From NCBI GenBank assembly GCA_036321625.1, contig CP143259.1:62001-126000 (forward strand): a DNA stretch of 64,000 nt, given 5' to 3'. Both the position numbers and the translations under genes were made by a program. This DNA comes from Peptoniphilaceae bacterium AMB_02 (GTDB lineage: Bacteria > Bacillota > Clostridia > Tissierellales > Peptoniphilaceae). Positions within the stretch are counted from its first letter, which is position 1, and each line of letters begins with the position of its first letter. Below the pieces are notes generated by a model. It was not told the origin of the DNA and made no database searches. It worked only from the letters and a program-made list of their open reading frames with translations. Below are positions 37,045 through 45,643 of this stretch, one piece after another.

Positions 37045-39744
37045 TTATTCTGCTTTAAGATATTGTTTTTGTGTAATTGCTTTTTTGATTTCTCCTGCTA
37101 GCATAGGGATTAACGCAAATCCTATGATTACAGCCCAGTCCATTGCGCTTGGAACTATTACGTTAAATATATCTCTTAGGAAAGGAATATATAGAACGAG
37201 TAGTAGCAGTCCAAATGAAAGACCTGTTGCATATACCATAAATCTATTGCTTAGAACTCCGATTCTGGCAAGTGTAAAATGAGAACTTCTCGCTGAGTAT
37301 GCTCTTAGCAGTTCTGCAGTTATAAGAGTTGAAAATGCCATCATTCTGGATCCTTCTGAGCCTGATCCGTAAACTTTCATACCATAGAAGTATGCGCCTA
37401 GAGTTGCTGCGGTAATCGCTATGGCTTGAACAGCTATTGAGAATCCGGTTTTCTTGTCTATTATTGCTTCATTAGGATCTCTAGGTGGCTGGTTCATAAT
37501 ATCTTCTTCACCTTGCTCAACTCCCAGTGCTAATGCCGGGAATGAGTCTGTTACCAGGTTTAACCACAATAATTGTATTGGAGTCAATGGAAGAGGTACA
37601 TTTATCAGTATCGCAATAAATACTATCAATACTTCTCCGATATTACATGATAATAGGAAGGATACGAACTTTTTGATATTAGAGTAAATTATCCTGCCTT
37701 CTTCAACGGCATTTACTATTGTGGCAAAGTTATCATCGGTTAGGATTACATCGGAAGTGTTTTTCGCAACATCTGTTCCGGTTATACCCATAGAGATACC
37801 AATATCGGCTTTCTTTATTGCAGGTGCATCATTTACACCGTCTCCTGTCATTGCTGCAATATGGCCATTTTCCTTAAGTGCAGTCACGATTTGAACTTTA
37901 TTTTCCGGAGAAACCCTAGCAAAGATTCTCTTCTTCTTGACGATTTCTCTTATTTCTTCAGTACTCATTGCATTAAGCTCTCTACCCATTATGGCGTCTT
38001 CTTCAGAGCTTGAAATACCTAAGTCTCTTCCTATTGCATATGCAGTTTCCAAATAGTCTCCGGTAATCATAATAGGAGTAATACCTGCTGATTTACATTC
38101 TGCAATGGCATCTTTCGCCTCAGGTCTAGCCGGGTCAATCATTCCCGTCAAACCGACGAAAATCATGTCTCTTTCAATATGTTCATGATCAACTTCAATC
38201 GGCATGGAGTCGTATGATCTAAAAGCGAAAGCAAGAACTCTAAGAGCTTGGAGAGCAAACTCGCTATTGGTGTCCATTATATCTTGTCTATCTTTTTGTG
38301 ACAGTTCTACAACTTTACCATCTACCAGCTTATGAGTACATCTTTCCAGAATAAGATCCGGTGCACCTTTTGTAAAGGATACGATTTTACCTGGTAAGAA
38401 GTTTTTGTGGAAGGTTGACATCATCTTTCTTTCTGAGTCAAAAGGTATTTCATCTATCCTAGGATAGTCGGCTTCCATTTTTGATTTTTCAAGATTCTTT
38501 TTACCTGCAAAAGTAATCAGTGATCCTTCTGTTGGATCTCCTATCATTTGATACATATTACCATGCTTCTCAAGTTTTGCATCATTTGCAAGCATTGCAA
38601 TGCTCATCAATGTAAACAGGGAAGAGAACTCTCCGTCTTCGACCTCATGACCATCATAAACTATATTTCCAAGCGGTTCATAACCGGTTCCCTCGACTTC
38701 GACGACTTTATCGTCTACCAAGGCTTTAGTAACGGTCATTTCGTTTTGAGTAAGAGTACCGGTTTTATCTGAACAAATAACCGTTGTGGTTCCCAGAGTT
38801 TCAACTGCGAGTAATTTTTTGACTATCGCATTACGCTCTGCCATTCTACCCATTCCAAGTGATAATACTATGGTTACAATAGCGGCCAATCCTTCAGGAA
38901 TTGCAGCTACTGCAAGTGATATTGCCATTAAGAACATCTCGTAGATTTCGTGTTTATAAAACAGACCTAAAATTACTACGACAATACAAACGCCGACGAC
39001 TATAAGTCCAAGTAGTTTCGACAATTCGGTAAGTTTCTTTTGTAGAGGAGTTTGTTCGTCCTCATAAGATTGAATTGTGGTTGCTATTTTTCCAATTTCA
39101 GTTCCATGTCCTGTCTCTACGGCAATACCCATACCCCTACCATATGAAACTATGGTTGAACTGTAAGCGTAGTTTTCTCTATCTCCAATTTCAATTGTGT
39201 CCTGATATACTACACTTGCATCCTTTTCTACTGGAACTGACTCTCCTGTCAGTGACGATTCATCGATTTTTAAATTTGCACTCTCAATAAGTCTTATGTC
39301 GGCTGGTACTATGTCACCTGTTTCAAGTCTTATTAAGTCTCCCGGCACAATCTTGCTGGAAGGAAGTGACTGTTCAACTCCGTCCCGTATTACCTTGGCA
39401 TTCGGCGAAGACATCTTCTGGAGTGCTTCAATAGCTTGCTCTGCCTTACCTTCTTGATATAGACTAAGTACCGCGTTTATTATTACAATTGCAATTATAA
39501 TTACTGCCTCTACATAATCTCCCAAGAATGCTGAAACAATACTTGCAAGTATCAAGATGATTATCAGCGGATCTTTGAACTGTTCTATCAGCTTGGCGGC
39601 TAAGGACTTTTTCTCTTCTTCTCTCAACTCATTCGAACCATGCTTAAGAAGTACATATTCAGCAGTCTCCTGAGTCAAGCCCTTTTTAGGATCTGTTTGA
39701 AGTTCGGTATACAAATCCTCCGGTTTTTTCTTATACCATTCCAT
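37045..39744 (-). CDS. P-type cation ATPase (Ca2+/Mn2+ exporter, PMCA/SERCA-like)
   Basis: An 899-aa type II P-type ATPase. Residues about 55-95 form the first helix pair, TGES marks the actuator domain, IPEGLAAIVTIVL the fourth helix with ion ligands, and CSDKTGTLT the phosphorylated Asp. MITGDYLETA and MTGDGVNDAPAIKKADIG come next, then six C-terminal helices with NLVTDS ligands. By family alone it is a Ca2+ pump. The manganese riboswitch in its leader, as for pneumococcal and lactococcal relatives, points to Mn2+ efflux, perhaps with Ca2+. Of the two ATGs (39750, 39744), the second is correctly spaced from AGGGGG. Confidence 0.93.
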   Translation of the reverse strand: MEWYKKKPEDLYTELQTDPKKGLTQETAEYVLLKHGSNELREEEKKSLAAKLIEQFKDPLIIILILASIVSAFLGDYVEAVIIIAIVIINAVLSLYQEGKAEQAIEALQKMSSPNAKVIRDGVEQSLPSSKIVPGDLIRLETGDIVPADIRLIESANLKIDESSLTGESVPVEKDASVVYQDTIEIGDRENYAYSSTIVSYGRGMGIAVETGHGTEIGKIATTIQSYEDEQTPLQKKLTELSKLLGLIVVGVCIVVVILGLFYKHEIYEMFLMAISLAVAAIPEGLAAIVTIVLSLGMGRMAERNAIVKKLLAVETLGTTTVICSDKTGTLTQNEMTVTKALVDDKVVEVEGTGYEPLGNIVYDGHEVEDGEFSSLFTLMSIAMLANDAKLEKHGNMYQMIGDPTEGSLITFAGKKNLEKSKMEADYPRIDEIPFDSERKMMSTFHKNFLPGKIVSFTKGAPDLILERCTHKLVDGKVVELSQKDRQDIMDTNSEFALQALRVLAFAFRSYDSMPIEVDHEHIERDMIFVGLTGMIDPARPEAKDAIAECKSAGITPIMITGDYLETAYAIGRDLGISSSEEDAIMGRELNAMSTEEIREIVKKKRIFARVSPENKVQIVTALKENGHIAAMTGDGVNDAPAIKKADIGISMGITGTDVAKNTSDVILTDDNFATIVNAVEEGRIIYSNIKKFVSFLLSCNIGEVLIVFIAILINVPLPLTPIQLLWLNLVTDSFPALALGVEQGEEDIMNQPPRDPNEAIIDKKTGFSIAVQAIAITAATLGAYFYGMKVYGSGSEGSRMMAFSTLITAELLRAYSARSSHFTLARIGVLSNRFMVYATGLSFGLLLLVLYIPFLRDIFNVIVPSAMDWAVIIGFALIPMLAGEIKKAITQKQYLKAE

Positions 39745-39776
39745 TTTCATCCCCCTTTATTTTGCTTGTTCAATAT

Positions 39777-39817
39777 AAAAAAGACCATTGTCCAAGCGAA
39801 GCTTAAACAAAGGTCTT
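39777..39817 (-). terminator. regulatory terminator at the end of the riboswitch
   Basis: On the minus strand AAGACC pairs with GGTCTT, with inner TTGT/ACAA and AAGC/GCTT stems around a TTC loop, then TTTTTT. It lies between aptamer and start codon, 33 bases before the ATG, as expected for an expression platform. Confidence 0.85.
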
Positions 39818-39891
39818 GCTTACCTAAAAGGTGTCATGCCGGGCTATCGCCGTATTGACGACATGAATTTAATGAGCTACTCCCCTTCGTT
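39818..39891 (-). ncRNA. yybP-ykoY manganese riboswitch aptamer
   Basis: Read on the minus strand the conserved blocks occur in order: AGGGGAGTAGC (39886-39876), GTCGTCAATACGGC (39862-39849) and GCCCGGC (39844-39838), which match the two loops and core of the yybP-ykoY element. Known members bind Mn2+ and switch downstream transporters on. Here a terminator follows, then a P-type ATPase gene, so Mn2+ binding should prevent termination. Recognised by eye; a covariance search would confirm it. Confidence 0.88.
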
Positions 39892-39897
39892 AGTAAA

Positions 39898-39926
39898 ATT
39901 ATATAATAAAAAACGCTTAAATTCAA
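39898..39926 (-). promoter_or_regulatory. promoter of the riboswitch-ATPase transcript
   Basis: On the minus strand, TTGAAT (39926-39921), a 17-base spacer and a perfect TATAAT (39903-39898). The predicted +1 near 39891 is just before the aptamer. Confidence 0.75.
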
Positions 39927-40052
39927 GAGATAAAGCCTCTTTTGTATCGATATCATTTATGCAAATATATCAATGCGCATTTTTATTACCTGTGTTATTA
40001 AATTTTTTATGAAAAATATAGCCGAAATGTAGGTAGAATATTATAAAAAACT

Positions 40053-40081
40053 TATACAAAAACGTAGTTTTACTATATAAT
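40053..40081 (+). promoter_or_regulatory. promoter of walJ-rlmH
   Basis: TATACA (40053-40058), a 17-base spacer and TATAAT (40076-40081). Confidence 0.5.
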
Positions 40082-40104
40082 GTATTATGAAATGGAGGTA
40101 TTAT

Positions 40105-40893
40105 ATGAAATTCTGTTCGCTTGCCAGCGGTAGTAGTGGGAATTCATTATATATAGAGACTGAAAAGTCGAAATTTTTAATAGATGCCGGACTAAGTGGA
40201 GTTAGGATACAAAAACTCCTTAGCAGCATAGGTGTAAAAGCTGAAGAACTGGATTTTATCATGGTGACCCATGAGCACACAGATCATTCCAAAGGTGTAG
40301 GTGTGCTTTCGAGGAGATTTAATCTTCCAATTGTGGCGAACTATGATACTTGGCTTGCCATGGATAAGACTATTGGTAAGATTAAAGATGAAAACATCAT
40401 AGTGTTCAAGTCGGACATGGATATAGAACTACGCGATGTTGACATACATCCTATGTCCATATATCATGACAGTGCTTCCGCAGTAGGTTATATAGTAGAA
40501 TCAAAAGGAAAGAAAATATCGGTACTGACCGACACGGGATTTGTTTCTGAAAAAATGAAAGAGAAAATAAAGGGAAGTGATCTATACTTTCTTGAAGCAA
40601 ATCATGATCTCCATATGCTGGAGACGGGACCTTATCCTGAACTCTTAAAAAAGAGAGTTAGAGGTCTAAACGGACATCTTTCCAATATAGACTGTGGTAA
40701 TGTCTTGGGTGAGATGCTTAGAGGAATGGGAGAAAGAGTGTTTTTAAGTCATTTGAGTGAAGAAAACAACACCCCACAAAAAGCATTGAGGACCGTAGTT
40801 GAATACTTGAGATCCATTGGAATGGATACGGATAATGATGCATTTATTAAAGTTGCTGATAGATATAATCCGAGTATGTTAATAGAGCTTTAG
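40105..40893 (+). CDS. walJ: metallo-beta-lactamase-fold protein WalJ/YycJ
   Basis: A 262-aa MBL-fold hydrolase starting MKFCSLASGSSGNSLYIE, with the metal motif THEHTDH (HxHxDH), later Asp and His ligands (LTDTGF, LEANHD, NGHLSN) and the C-terminal SHLSEENN. YycJ/WalJ is a 5'-nuclease-type enzyme proposed to act in DNA processing, often at the end of the walRK operon. walRK is absent here. ATG 40105 chosen with GGAGG seven bases upstream; the ATG at 40087 lacks a ribosome site. rlmH follows 10 bases later, a common pairing. Confidence 0.93.
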   Translation: MKFCSLASGSSGNSLYIETEKSKFLIDAGLSGVRIQKLLSSIGVKAEELDFIMVTHEHTDHSKGVGVLSRRFNLPIVANYDTWLAMDKTIGKIKDENIIVFKSDMDIELRDVDIHPMSIYHDSASAVGYIVESKGKKISVLTDTGFVSEKMKEKIKGSDLYFLEANHDLHMLETGPYPELLKKRVRGLNGHLSNIDCGNVLGEMLRGMGERVFLSHLSEENNTPQKALRTVVEYLRSIGMDTDNDAFIKVADRYNPSMLIEL

Positions 40894-40903
40894 GAGATAG
40901 AAA

Positions 40904-41383
40904 ATGAAAATAAAGATTATTGCGGTAGGTAACTTAAAAGAGGAGTATTTAAAGGATGCCGCAACCGAGTATAGAAAACGTCTAGGTAGATACAGTAAGA
41001 TTGAAATAGTAGAAGTTGCCGAGGAGAGATTGTCGGATAAAGCTTCTCAAAAGAACATAGAAAACTGCCTTAAAAGAGAAGAAGACTATATATTACAACA
41101 TATTAATGATACAGAATATGTAATTATAATGGCGATTGAAGGACAAATGATAACGAGTGAAGAACTGGCTATGAAAATATCTGATTTAATGGTTACGGGA
41201 CAAAGTGCTATCACATTCGTAATCGGCAGTTCACATGGTTTATCTGATGGAGTTAAGAGAAGAGCGAACCTAAGCTTATCTCTATCCAGAATGACCTTCC
41301 CACATCAACTAACCAGGGTAATACTGCTTGAGCAAATCTACAGAGCATTCAAAATCAATCATAATGAACCTTATCATAAATAA
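40904..41383 (+). CDS. rlmH: 23S rRNA pseudouridine-1915 N3-methyltransferase
   Basis: A 159-aa SPOUT methyltransferase modifying the helix 69 pseudouridine of 23S rRNA on the assembled ribosome. MKIKIIAVGNLKEEYLKDA at the start, FVIGSSHGLSDGVKRRA in the SAM knot and the invariant C-terminal NHNEPYHK are all present, and the length is exactly typical. Second gene after walJ, with AGGAG before the ATG and a terminator behind. Confidence 0.96.
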   Translation: MKIKIIAVGNLKEEYLKDAATEYRKRLGRYSKIEIVEVAEERLSDKASQKNIENCLKREEDYILQHINDTEYVIIMAIEGQMITSEELAMKISDLMVTGQSAITFVIGSSHGLSDGVKRRANLSLSLSRMTFPHQLTRVILLEQIYRAFKINHNEPYHK

Positions 41384-41393
41384 GAATGCAATA

Positions 41394-41420
41394 TAGAGCA
41401 GACAGCTGCTCTATTATTTT
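41394..41420 (+). terminator. intrinsic terminator after rlmH
   Basis: TAGAGCAG / CTGCTCTA with loop ACAG, followed by TTATTTT. Confidence 0.72.
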
Positions 41421-41449
41421 GTGGTAGATAAGAAACTATAGGAGTGAAA

Positions 41450-42265
41450 ATGGAAGAGATATTAAGTATAAATGAAATTGAAAAATCACTAATCAAGAGG
41501 TACAGAAAACATATTTGGTCAAAATTCATCAAAGCTGTTAAAGAATATGAGTTAATTTCCGAAGGTGATGTAATAGCGTCTGCTATATCCGGAGGAAAAG
41601 ACAGTTTAATTTTGGCGAAATTGCTTCAAGAATTACAAAAACATGGTCCTGTGAAGTTTGGATTGGAATTTATAGCCATGGATCCGGGATATGCAGTGGA
41701 AAACAGGGAGAGACTGGAACAAAACTGCGAAGCCTTGGGAATACCGGTCAAGATCTTTGATACCGATGTTTTTAAAGTAGCTGACAAAATCTCTGCGGAC
41801 AATCCCTGCTATATGTGTGCTAGGATGAGAAGGGGAGCTCTTTACAGTAATGCAAGGGAACTGGGGTGCAATAAGCTGGCGCTCGGTCATCATTTTAACG
41901 ATGTAATAGAAACGACCATGCTCAATGTTTTAAGAGCGGGATGCTTTAAGACCATGATGCCGAAATTAAAATCAGATAATTTTGAAAATATGGAGATAAT
42001 TAGGCCGCTGTACCTTGTTAAGGAAGAATATATAATAAGGTGGATAAATTATACAGGAATAAAAGCCCTCGACTGCGCTTGCAGTGTGGCAGCAAAAAGT
42101 GTAGGTTCTACAAGAGTCGATATCAAGGAACTCATTGAAAAATTAAACGAGGAACATGTAAATCTCGACATCTCCATCTTTAGAGCAGCTGAAAATGTAA
42201 ACTTGGATATGGTTATAGGATATGAGAAAAATGGAGTTAAGCATAATTTTCTGGATGAGTATTAG
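41450..42265 (+). CDS. TtcA/TilS-like PP-loop ATPase (tRNA 2-thiolation family)
   Basis: A 271-aa adenylating enzyme with the PP-loop SGGKDSL (about 44-50), the CYMCARMRRG motif giving two Cys, ALGHHFNDVIETTMLN, and a further DCACS Cys pair. The CxxC plus later Cys arrangement resembles TtcA, whose iron-sulfur cluster supports thiolation of cytidine 32 in tRNA. The exact target nucleotide is not certain. ATG 41450 chosen with AGGAG five bases before. Single gene. Confidence 0.87.
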   Translation: MEEILSINEIEKSLIKRYRKHIWSKFIKAVKEYELISEGDVIASAISGGKDSLILAKLLQELQKHGPVKFGLEFIAMDPGYAVENRERLEQNCEALGIPVKIFDTDVFKVADKISADNPCYMCARMRRGALYSNARELGCNKLALGHHFNDVIETTMLNVLRAGCFKTMMPKLKSDNFENMEIIRPLYLVKEEYIIRWINYTGIKALDCACSVAAKSVGSTRVDIKELIEKLNEEHVNLDISIFRAAENVNLDMVIGYEKNGVKHNFLDEY

Positions 42266-42393
42266 GTAAAAGTTAAATTTTATATAAACTTTAGAGTTCA
42301 AATGGATTTTATGATATCATATAGTTGTTGAAATGAATATAATTCAACTAAATATAAATTAATATAATTGAAATATTAAACAAGAGGAATGAC

Positions 42394-42912
42394 ATGAAAA
42401 AACAACGGAAATTCACCGTGATGACAATAACATATGCCAGCTTTTTTATCGGACTTTCTGTGGTAATTAATACCCTTAGGATTGGAAACTTAAGCTTTTC
42501 AGGCTTTCCTATCATATTTTCGGGCTATGTACTGGGACCTGTCATGGGATTTGTAGTAGGACTACTTGCTGATATACTTGCTTTCATAGTGAGACCCGCA
42601 GGATTTCCCTTTAATCCGGTTTTTACATTTACATCCGCACTTACCGGTATGATACCTGTTCTGATTACAACTATTCTGGGAGATGATTATCCCGATTACA
42701 AATTTTGGAAGATACTTATAGGTGTTTTTATCGGACAAGTCATCACCTCCGTAATAATGACACCGTACTTGATGTCCGTAATATATGGTAAGTATACTTT
42801 CTGGTATTTGATGATTCAAAGTGCTATTAAACAAGCGGTTTCGATACCGATTTACGCAGTTTTGATAAAAATAGTTTGGGATAGAATGAAATATATAGTC
42901 CATATTGACTGA
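42394..42912 (+). CDS. folT: ECF transporter S component, folate family (FolT-like)
   Basis: A 172-aa membrane protein with six helices. The pattern FSGFPIIFSGYVLGPVMGFVVGLLADILAF followed by the PAGFPFNPVFTFTSALTGMIP loop is that of FolT-type S components, which bind folates and dock on a shared ECF energising module encoded elsewhere. AAGAGGA precedes the ATG. I looked for a tetrahydrofolate riboswitch upstream and see none. A terminator follows. Confidence 0.85.
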   Translation: MKKQRKFTVMTITYASFFIGLSVVINTLRIGNLSFSGFPIIFSGYVLGPVMGFVVGLLADILAFIVRPAGFPFNPVFTFTSALTGMIPVLITTILGDDYPDYKFWKILIGVFIGQVITSVIMTPYLMSVIYGKYTFWYLMIQSAIKQAVSIPIYAVLIKIVWDRMKYIVHID

Positions 42913-42919
42913 CAATTGC

Positions 42920-42959
42920 AAAAAAAAGAGATTTGATTGAAGAATCAGATCTCTTTTTT
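42920..42959 (+). terminator. intrinsic terminator after folT
   Basis: AAAAAAAGAGAT-TGATT pairs with AATCA-ATCTCTTTTTT around GAAG, with one internal mismatch. Confidence 0.82.
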
Positions 42960-43000
42960 ATTGGAAGATTACAAACAAGGGATAGAATCAAGCAAAAAAT

Positions 43001-43061
43001 AAAAATAATTAATTATAAAATTAAAAATAATTAATTATAAAATTAAAAATAATCAATTAAT
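43001..43061. repeat. AT-only 22-bp tandem repeat
   Basis: Two exact copies of a 22-base unit (43001-43022 and 43023-43044, beginning AAAAATAATTAATTAT) and a partial third copy to about 43061. Entirely A/T except one base. It lies before the promoter of the DUF2089 gene. Confidence 0.85.
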
Positions 43062-43094
43062 ACAACGTTGTAATTAAAAATATTAATCTCTACA

Positions 43095-43123
43095 TTGACA
43101 TTATTAAAATGAGGTGTTATTAT
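43095..43123 (+). promoter_or_regulatory. promoter of DUF2089-DUF4097 operon
   Basis: Perfect TTGACA (43095-43100), a 17-base spacer and TATTAT (43118-43123). Confidence 0.75.
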
Positions 43124-43143
43124 ATATTTAAGAGGTGATCGAA

Positions 43144-43524
43144 ATGGTAAAAACCAATTTGAGTAATTGTCCCGTATGTGACAGAGATCTCGTAATAAGA
43201 GAATATGAGTGTTTAAAATGTCATACTACAATTAGAGGACATTTCAGGCAAGATAAATTTTCAAAATTAACTCAAGAACAAAAAGATTTTATAGAGATAT
43301 TTGTAATGAAGAGAGGAAGTATCAAGGAAATAGAAAAAGAACTTGGTATATCATATCCGACTGTCAGAAATAAACTGGATCAAGTTATAAATGCACTTGG
43401 ACACAAGGTGGAAAGTGACCAATCTCGCATAGAGATACTTAATATGCTAAACGAAGGGCAAATAAGTCCCGAAGAGGCTGCAGAAATGATAGAAAATTTA
43501 AATTTGGAGGGTAACAATGAGTAA
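43144..43524 (+). CDS. DUF2089 family zinc-ribbon/HTH regulator
   Basis: 126 aa. N-terminal zinc ribbon CPVCDRDL...CLKCHTTIRG (two CxxC), then a sigma-70 region 4-like helix-turn-helix in FIEIFVMKRGSIKEIEKELGISYPTVRNKLDQV. The C-terminal helical hairpin (RIEILNMLNEGQISPEEAAEMIENL) closely matches the N-terminus of the protein encoded next door. A likely DNA-binding regulator of its own operon. ATG 43144 with AGAGGTGAT before it. It overlaps the DUF4097 gene by eight bases. Confidence 0.85.
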   Translation: MVKTNLSNCPVCDRDLVIREYECLKCHTTIRGHFRQDKFSKLTQEQKDFIEIFVMKRGSIKEIEKELGISYPTVRNKLDQVINALGHKVESDQSRIEILNMLNEGQISPEEAAEMIENLNLEGNNE

Positions 43525-44605
43525 AGAAAAATTATTGGTTTTAAATATGCTTAAAGAAGGCAAGATTTCAGAGGAAGAAGCATTAAGACTTCTTGAGGCT
43601 ATGGGCGAAACTAAAGATGTAGAAGAAGACAGCGAGAATAAATTTAAAGACTTCGAAGAAAATGTAGTTAGCAAAATAACCAGTTCATTAGAAAAACTAT
43701 TTAAAAAGACTTCAGAAACAATCCAGAACATCGATTTAGAAGATTTTAATATCAGTTTTGGTTCAAGTTATGGTAGATATAAGTCCAAAATAGAGAAATC
43801 ACAATCACTGGAAATTGCGGAAATCGAAAATCCTAAACTTAAAATCGACAATATCAATGGTAAGATTGAGATTTATCCTTGGGATAATAGCTTTATCGAT
43901 TGTATAGCAAAAATCTATTATGATGAAAAACTGTTGGGACCTGACCATGAATTCTTCAAATTAGAAAAAGTGGAAAATGAAATATCTATTAAACCTATAT
44001 TTCATTCCGGTGGGTCACAGCCATTTGAACTAAACCTAGAAGTTTCTGTACCTAGAAGATACTACGAAGCATTGATGGTAAAATCGGTTAATGGAGGAGT
44101 AGACGCAGGTATACTGGATTTAGGATACCTTGAACTTGAAACGACTAATGGTAAAATAACTCTAAATTCAATGACTGCTGAAAAGTCAGTAATTGAAACT
44201 AAAAATGCTAAAGTAGAAATAATCGACCATAATGGCAAGAGCTTAAATATCACCAATACCAACGGTAAAGTTATAATCACAGGTCTTTATGTCAATGAAA
44301 CCGAAGTTAAGACTATAAATGGCAGCATAGCTGTTCAGGATATCTCAAATGTTGCATCCAAACTTGCGACTTATACTACAAATGGCAGTATAAGGGTTGG
44401 AATTGGAAGCTATGTAAGAGGCGTTAAAGCTCAATATGAAAAAATGAATAAATACTCCACAAAAGTAGTGCTATCAGATAGATTTACAAGCATAGTACAG
44501 GACGGTAAGGACGTAATAGGTTACACAGAAGGATTTACTGAAGAAGCCGAAGATTCTTTGAGACTGTTCGGATCGACTGTAAACGGCAGTATAAATGTAG
44601 AATAA
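43517..44605 (+). CDS. DUF4097 family beta-strand-repeat protein (YvlB/LiaG-like)
   Basis: 362 aa. A short helical hairpin (1-30, LLVLNMLKEGKISEEEALRLLEAMGE), an acidic spacer and a coiled-coil-like stretch (about 45-75) precede a long right-handed beta-repeat domain (about 100-340), with recurring units such as NGKIEIYPWDN, NGGVDAGIL, NGKITLNS and NGSIAVQD. In Bacillus and Enterococcus relatives (YvlB, LiaX) respond to cell envelope stress. No signal peptide or membrane helix is seen. Coupled to the DUF2089 regulator by overlap; GGAGGGT lies before the ATG. Confidence 0.85.
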   Translation: MSKEKLLVLNMLKEGKISEEEALRLLEAMGETKDVEEDSENKFKDFEENVVSKITSSLEKLFKKTSETIQNIDLEDFNISFGSSYGRYKSKIEKSQSLEIAEIENPKLKIDNINGKIEIYPWDNSFIDCIAKIYYDEKLLGPDHEFFKLEKVENEISIKPIFHSGGSQPFELNLEVSVPRRYYEALMVKSVNGGVDAGILDLGYLELETTNGKITLNSMTAEKSVIETKNAKVEIIDHNGKSLNITNTNGKVIITGLYVNETEVKTINGSIAVQDISNVASKLATYTTNGSIRVGIGSYVRGVKAQYEKMNKYSTKVVLSDRFTSIVQDGKDVIGYTEGFTEEAEDSLRLFGSTVNGSINVE

Positions 44606-44611
44606 ATTATT

Positions 44612-44645
44612 AAAGTCTCGGTATAAATTTACCGGGACTTTTTTA
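44612..44645 (+). terminator. intrinsic terminator
   Basis: AAAGTCTCGGTA / TACCGGGACTTT (one G-U) with a short loop, then a T-run. Confidence 0.83.
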
Positions 44646-44864
44646 TGGGAATAATGTAAGACGGTGAAATTTATCTTTTGATACCGTTAAAATAGTAAGA
44701 AATAAATATCGAAAAAGTGATAAATTCAAAAGAGAATTATATTTAGGTAAAAAAAAGATGCAGGTAAACAGAAAATAACTCTCAATCCATTTATGTATGT
44801 TAGTTTAAGATTTTTTAGGGTAAATAATGCATAGAAATTTAAAATACAGGAGAAGGTGAAATTG

Positions 44865-45491
44865 ATGAAAAAAATGCACTTAGCATTTACACTAGCCTTG
44901 ATCTTGGTATTTACAGCAGGATGTCAAGGAGAACCAAAATCCAAAGTTACAATCCCTAAAATAACGCAAAACGAAGAGCTTTTAATCGATGCAAGTGGGC
45001 AATACGCTAAAATCTTTGAGATTAAAGCACCCGGAATGAGCAGTATGACAATAAACACAGAAGTGTGGCATAGGGGTCAGAAGGTCGTAGACAATGTGTT
45101 TAATCAAGGAGAAATGGATGAATATAAATTGGTATTAGCGTATTGGGATGAGAAAAATGATAAAGATGAAAACATTGGATTTAACTGGAGGATTTTAAAA
45201 GAATATAATGGAATAAAACTGAAATCTAAAACATTCACTTATTCATACCCTCATGGACAGGTTGCCACTGGATGGTCTCTTAATCCGGATATGAAAGAAG
45301 ATGAAAAAAGTTTCGAATTAAAACCCGATAGCGAATATATTTTAGCAGGTATGAATATTGATTTAGATGGAAAGGGTATTTCATCTTTTGACTTAGGTGA
45401 AGTTAAGGATGGTCAAAGGAATATAAATGATGAAATCAAAGATCAAGAAGCCATACTTATATTAAGAATCAAGACAGGTAGTGCTAAATAA
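44865..45491 (+). CDS. lipoprotein of unknown function
   Basis: 208 aa with a signal peptide and lipobox TAGC (Cys about 20), then a beta-rich extracytoplasmic domain with IKAPGMSSMTINTEVWHRGQ and a terminal ILRIKTGSAK, no family recognised. ATG 44865 chosen; AGGAGAAGG lies at 44848-44856, and the GTG at 44856 overlaps it. Monocistronic, between a terminator and the PerR promoter. Confidence 0.75.
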   Translation: MKKMHLAFTLALILVFTAGCQGEPKSKVTIPKITQNEELLIDASGQYAKIFEIKAPGMSSMTINTEVWHRGQKVVDNVFNQGEMDEYKLVLAYWDEKNDKDENIGFNWRILKEYNGIKLKSKTFTYSYPHGQVATGWSLNPDMKEDEKSFELKPDSEYILAGMNIDLDGKGISSFDLGEVKDGQRNINDEIKDQEAILILRIKTGSAK

Positions 45492-45573
45492 TGAGTAAAA
45501 GTTGGGATTAAAAGCCATAAATTAACAAAAAATATAAATTACACACTAATATTAAAAAAATACGACATAAGGC

Positions 45574-45602
45574 TTGACAGAATATAATATTAGATGTATT
45601 AT
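45574..45602 (+). promoter_or_regulatory. promoter of perR-prx
   Basis: Perfect TTGACA (45574-45579), a 17-base spacer and TATTAT (45597-45602). Confidence 0.82.
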
Positions 45603-45606
45603 TATA

Positions 45607-45621
45607 TTAGAATGATTCTAA
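45607..45621. promoter_or_regulatory. Per box operator
   Basis: TTAGAATGATTCTAA, a perfect 7-1-7 palindrome with 13 of 15 matches to the PerR consensus TTATAATnATTATAA. It lies over the transcription start, just after the -10 element. Confidence 0.82.
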
Positions 45622-45643
45622 ACGCTTTAGGAAAGGAGAAGTT

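Noticed and set aside
37031-37282. Plus-strand ORF opposite the end of the cation ATPase
   Set aside because: Antisense shadow of the ATPase C-terminus, without independent ribosome site or family similarity.
42266-42393. Tetrahydrofolate riboswitch before folT
   Set aside because: None of the conserved blocks is present and the region is very AT-rich and only 128 bases.
43001-43061. Possible CRISPR array
   Set aside because: Direct tandem units without spacers, only A/T, fewer than three copies, no cas genes.
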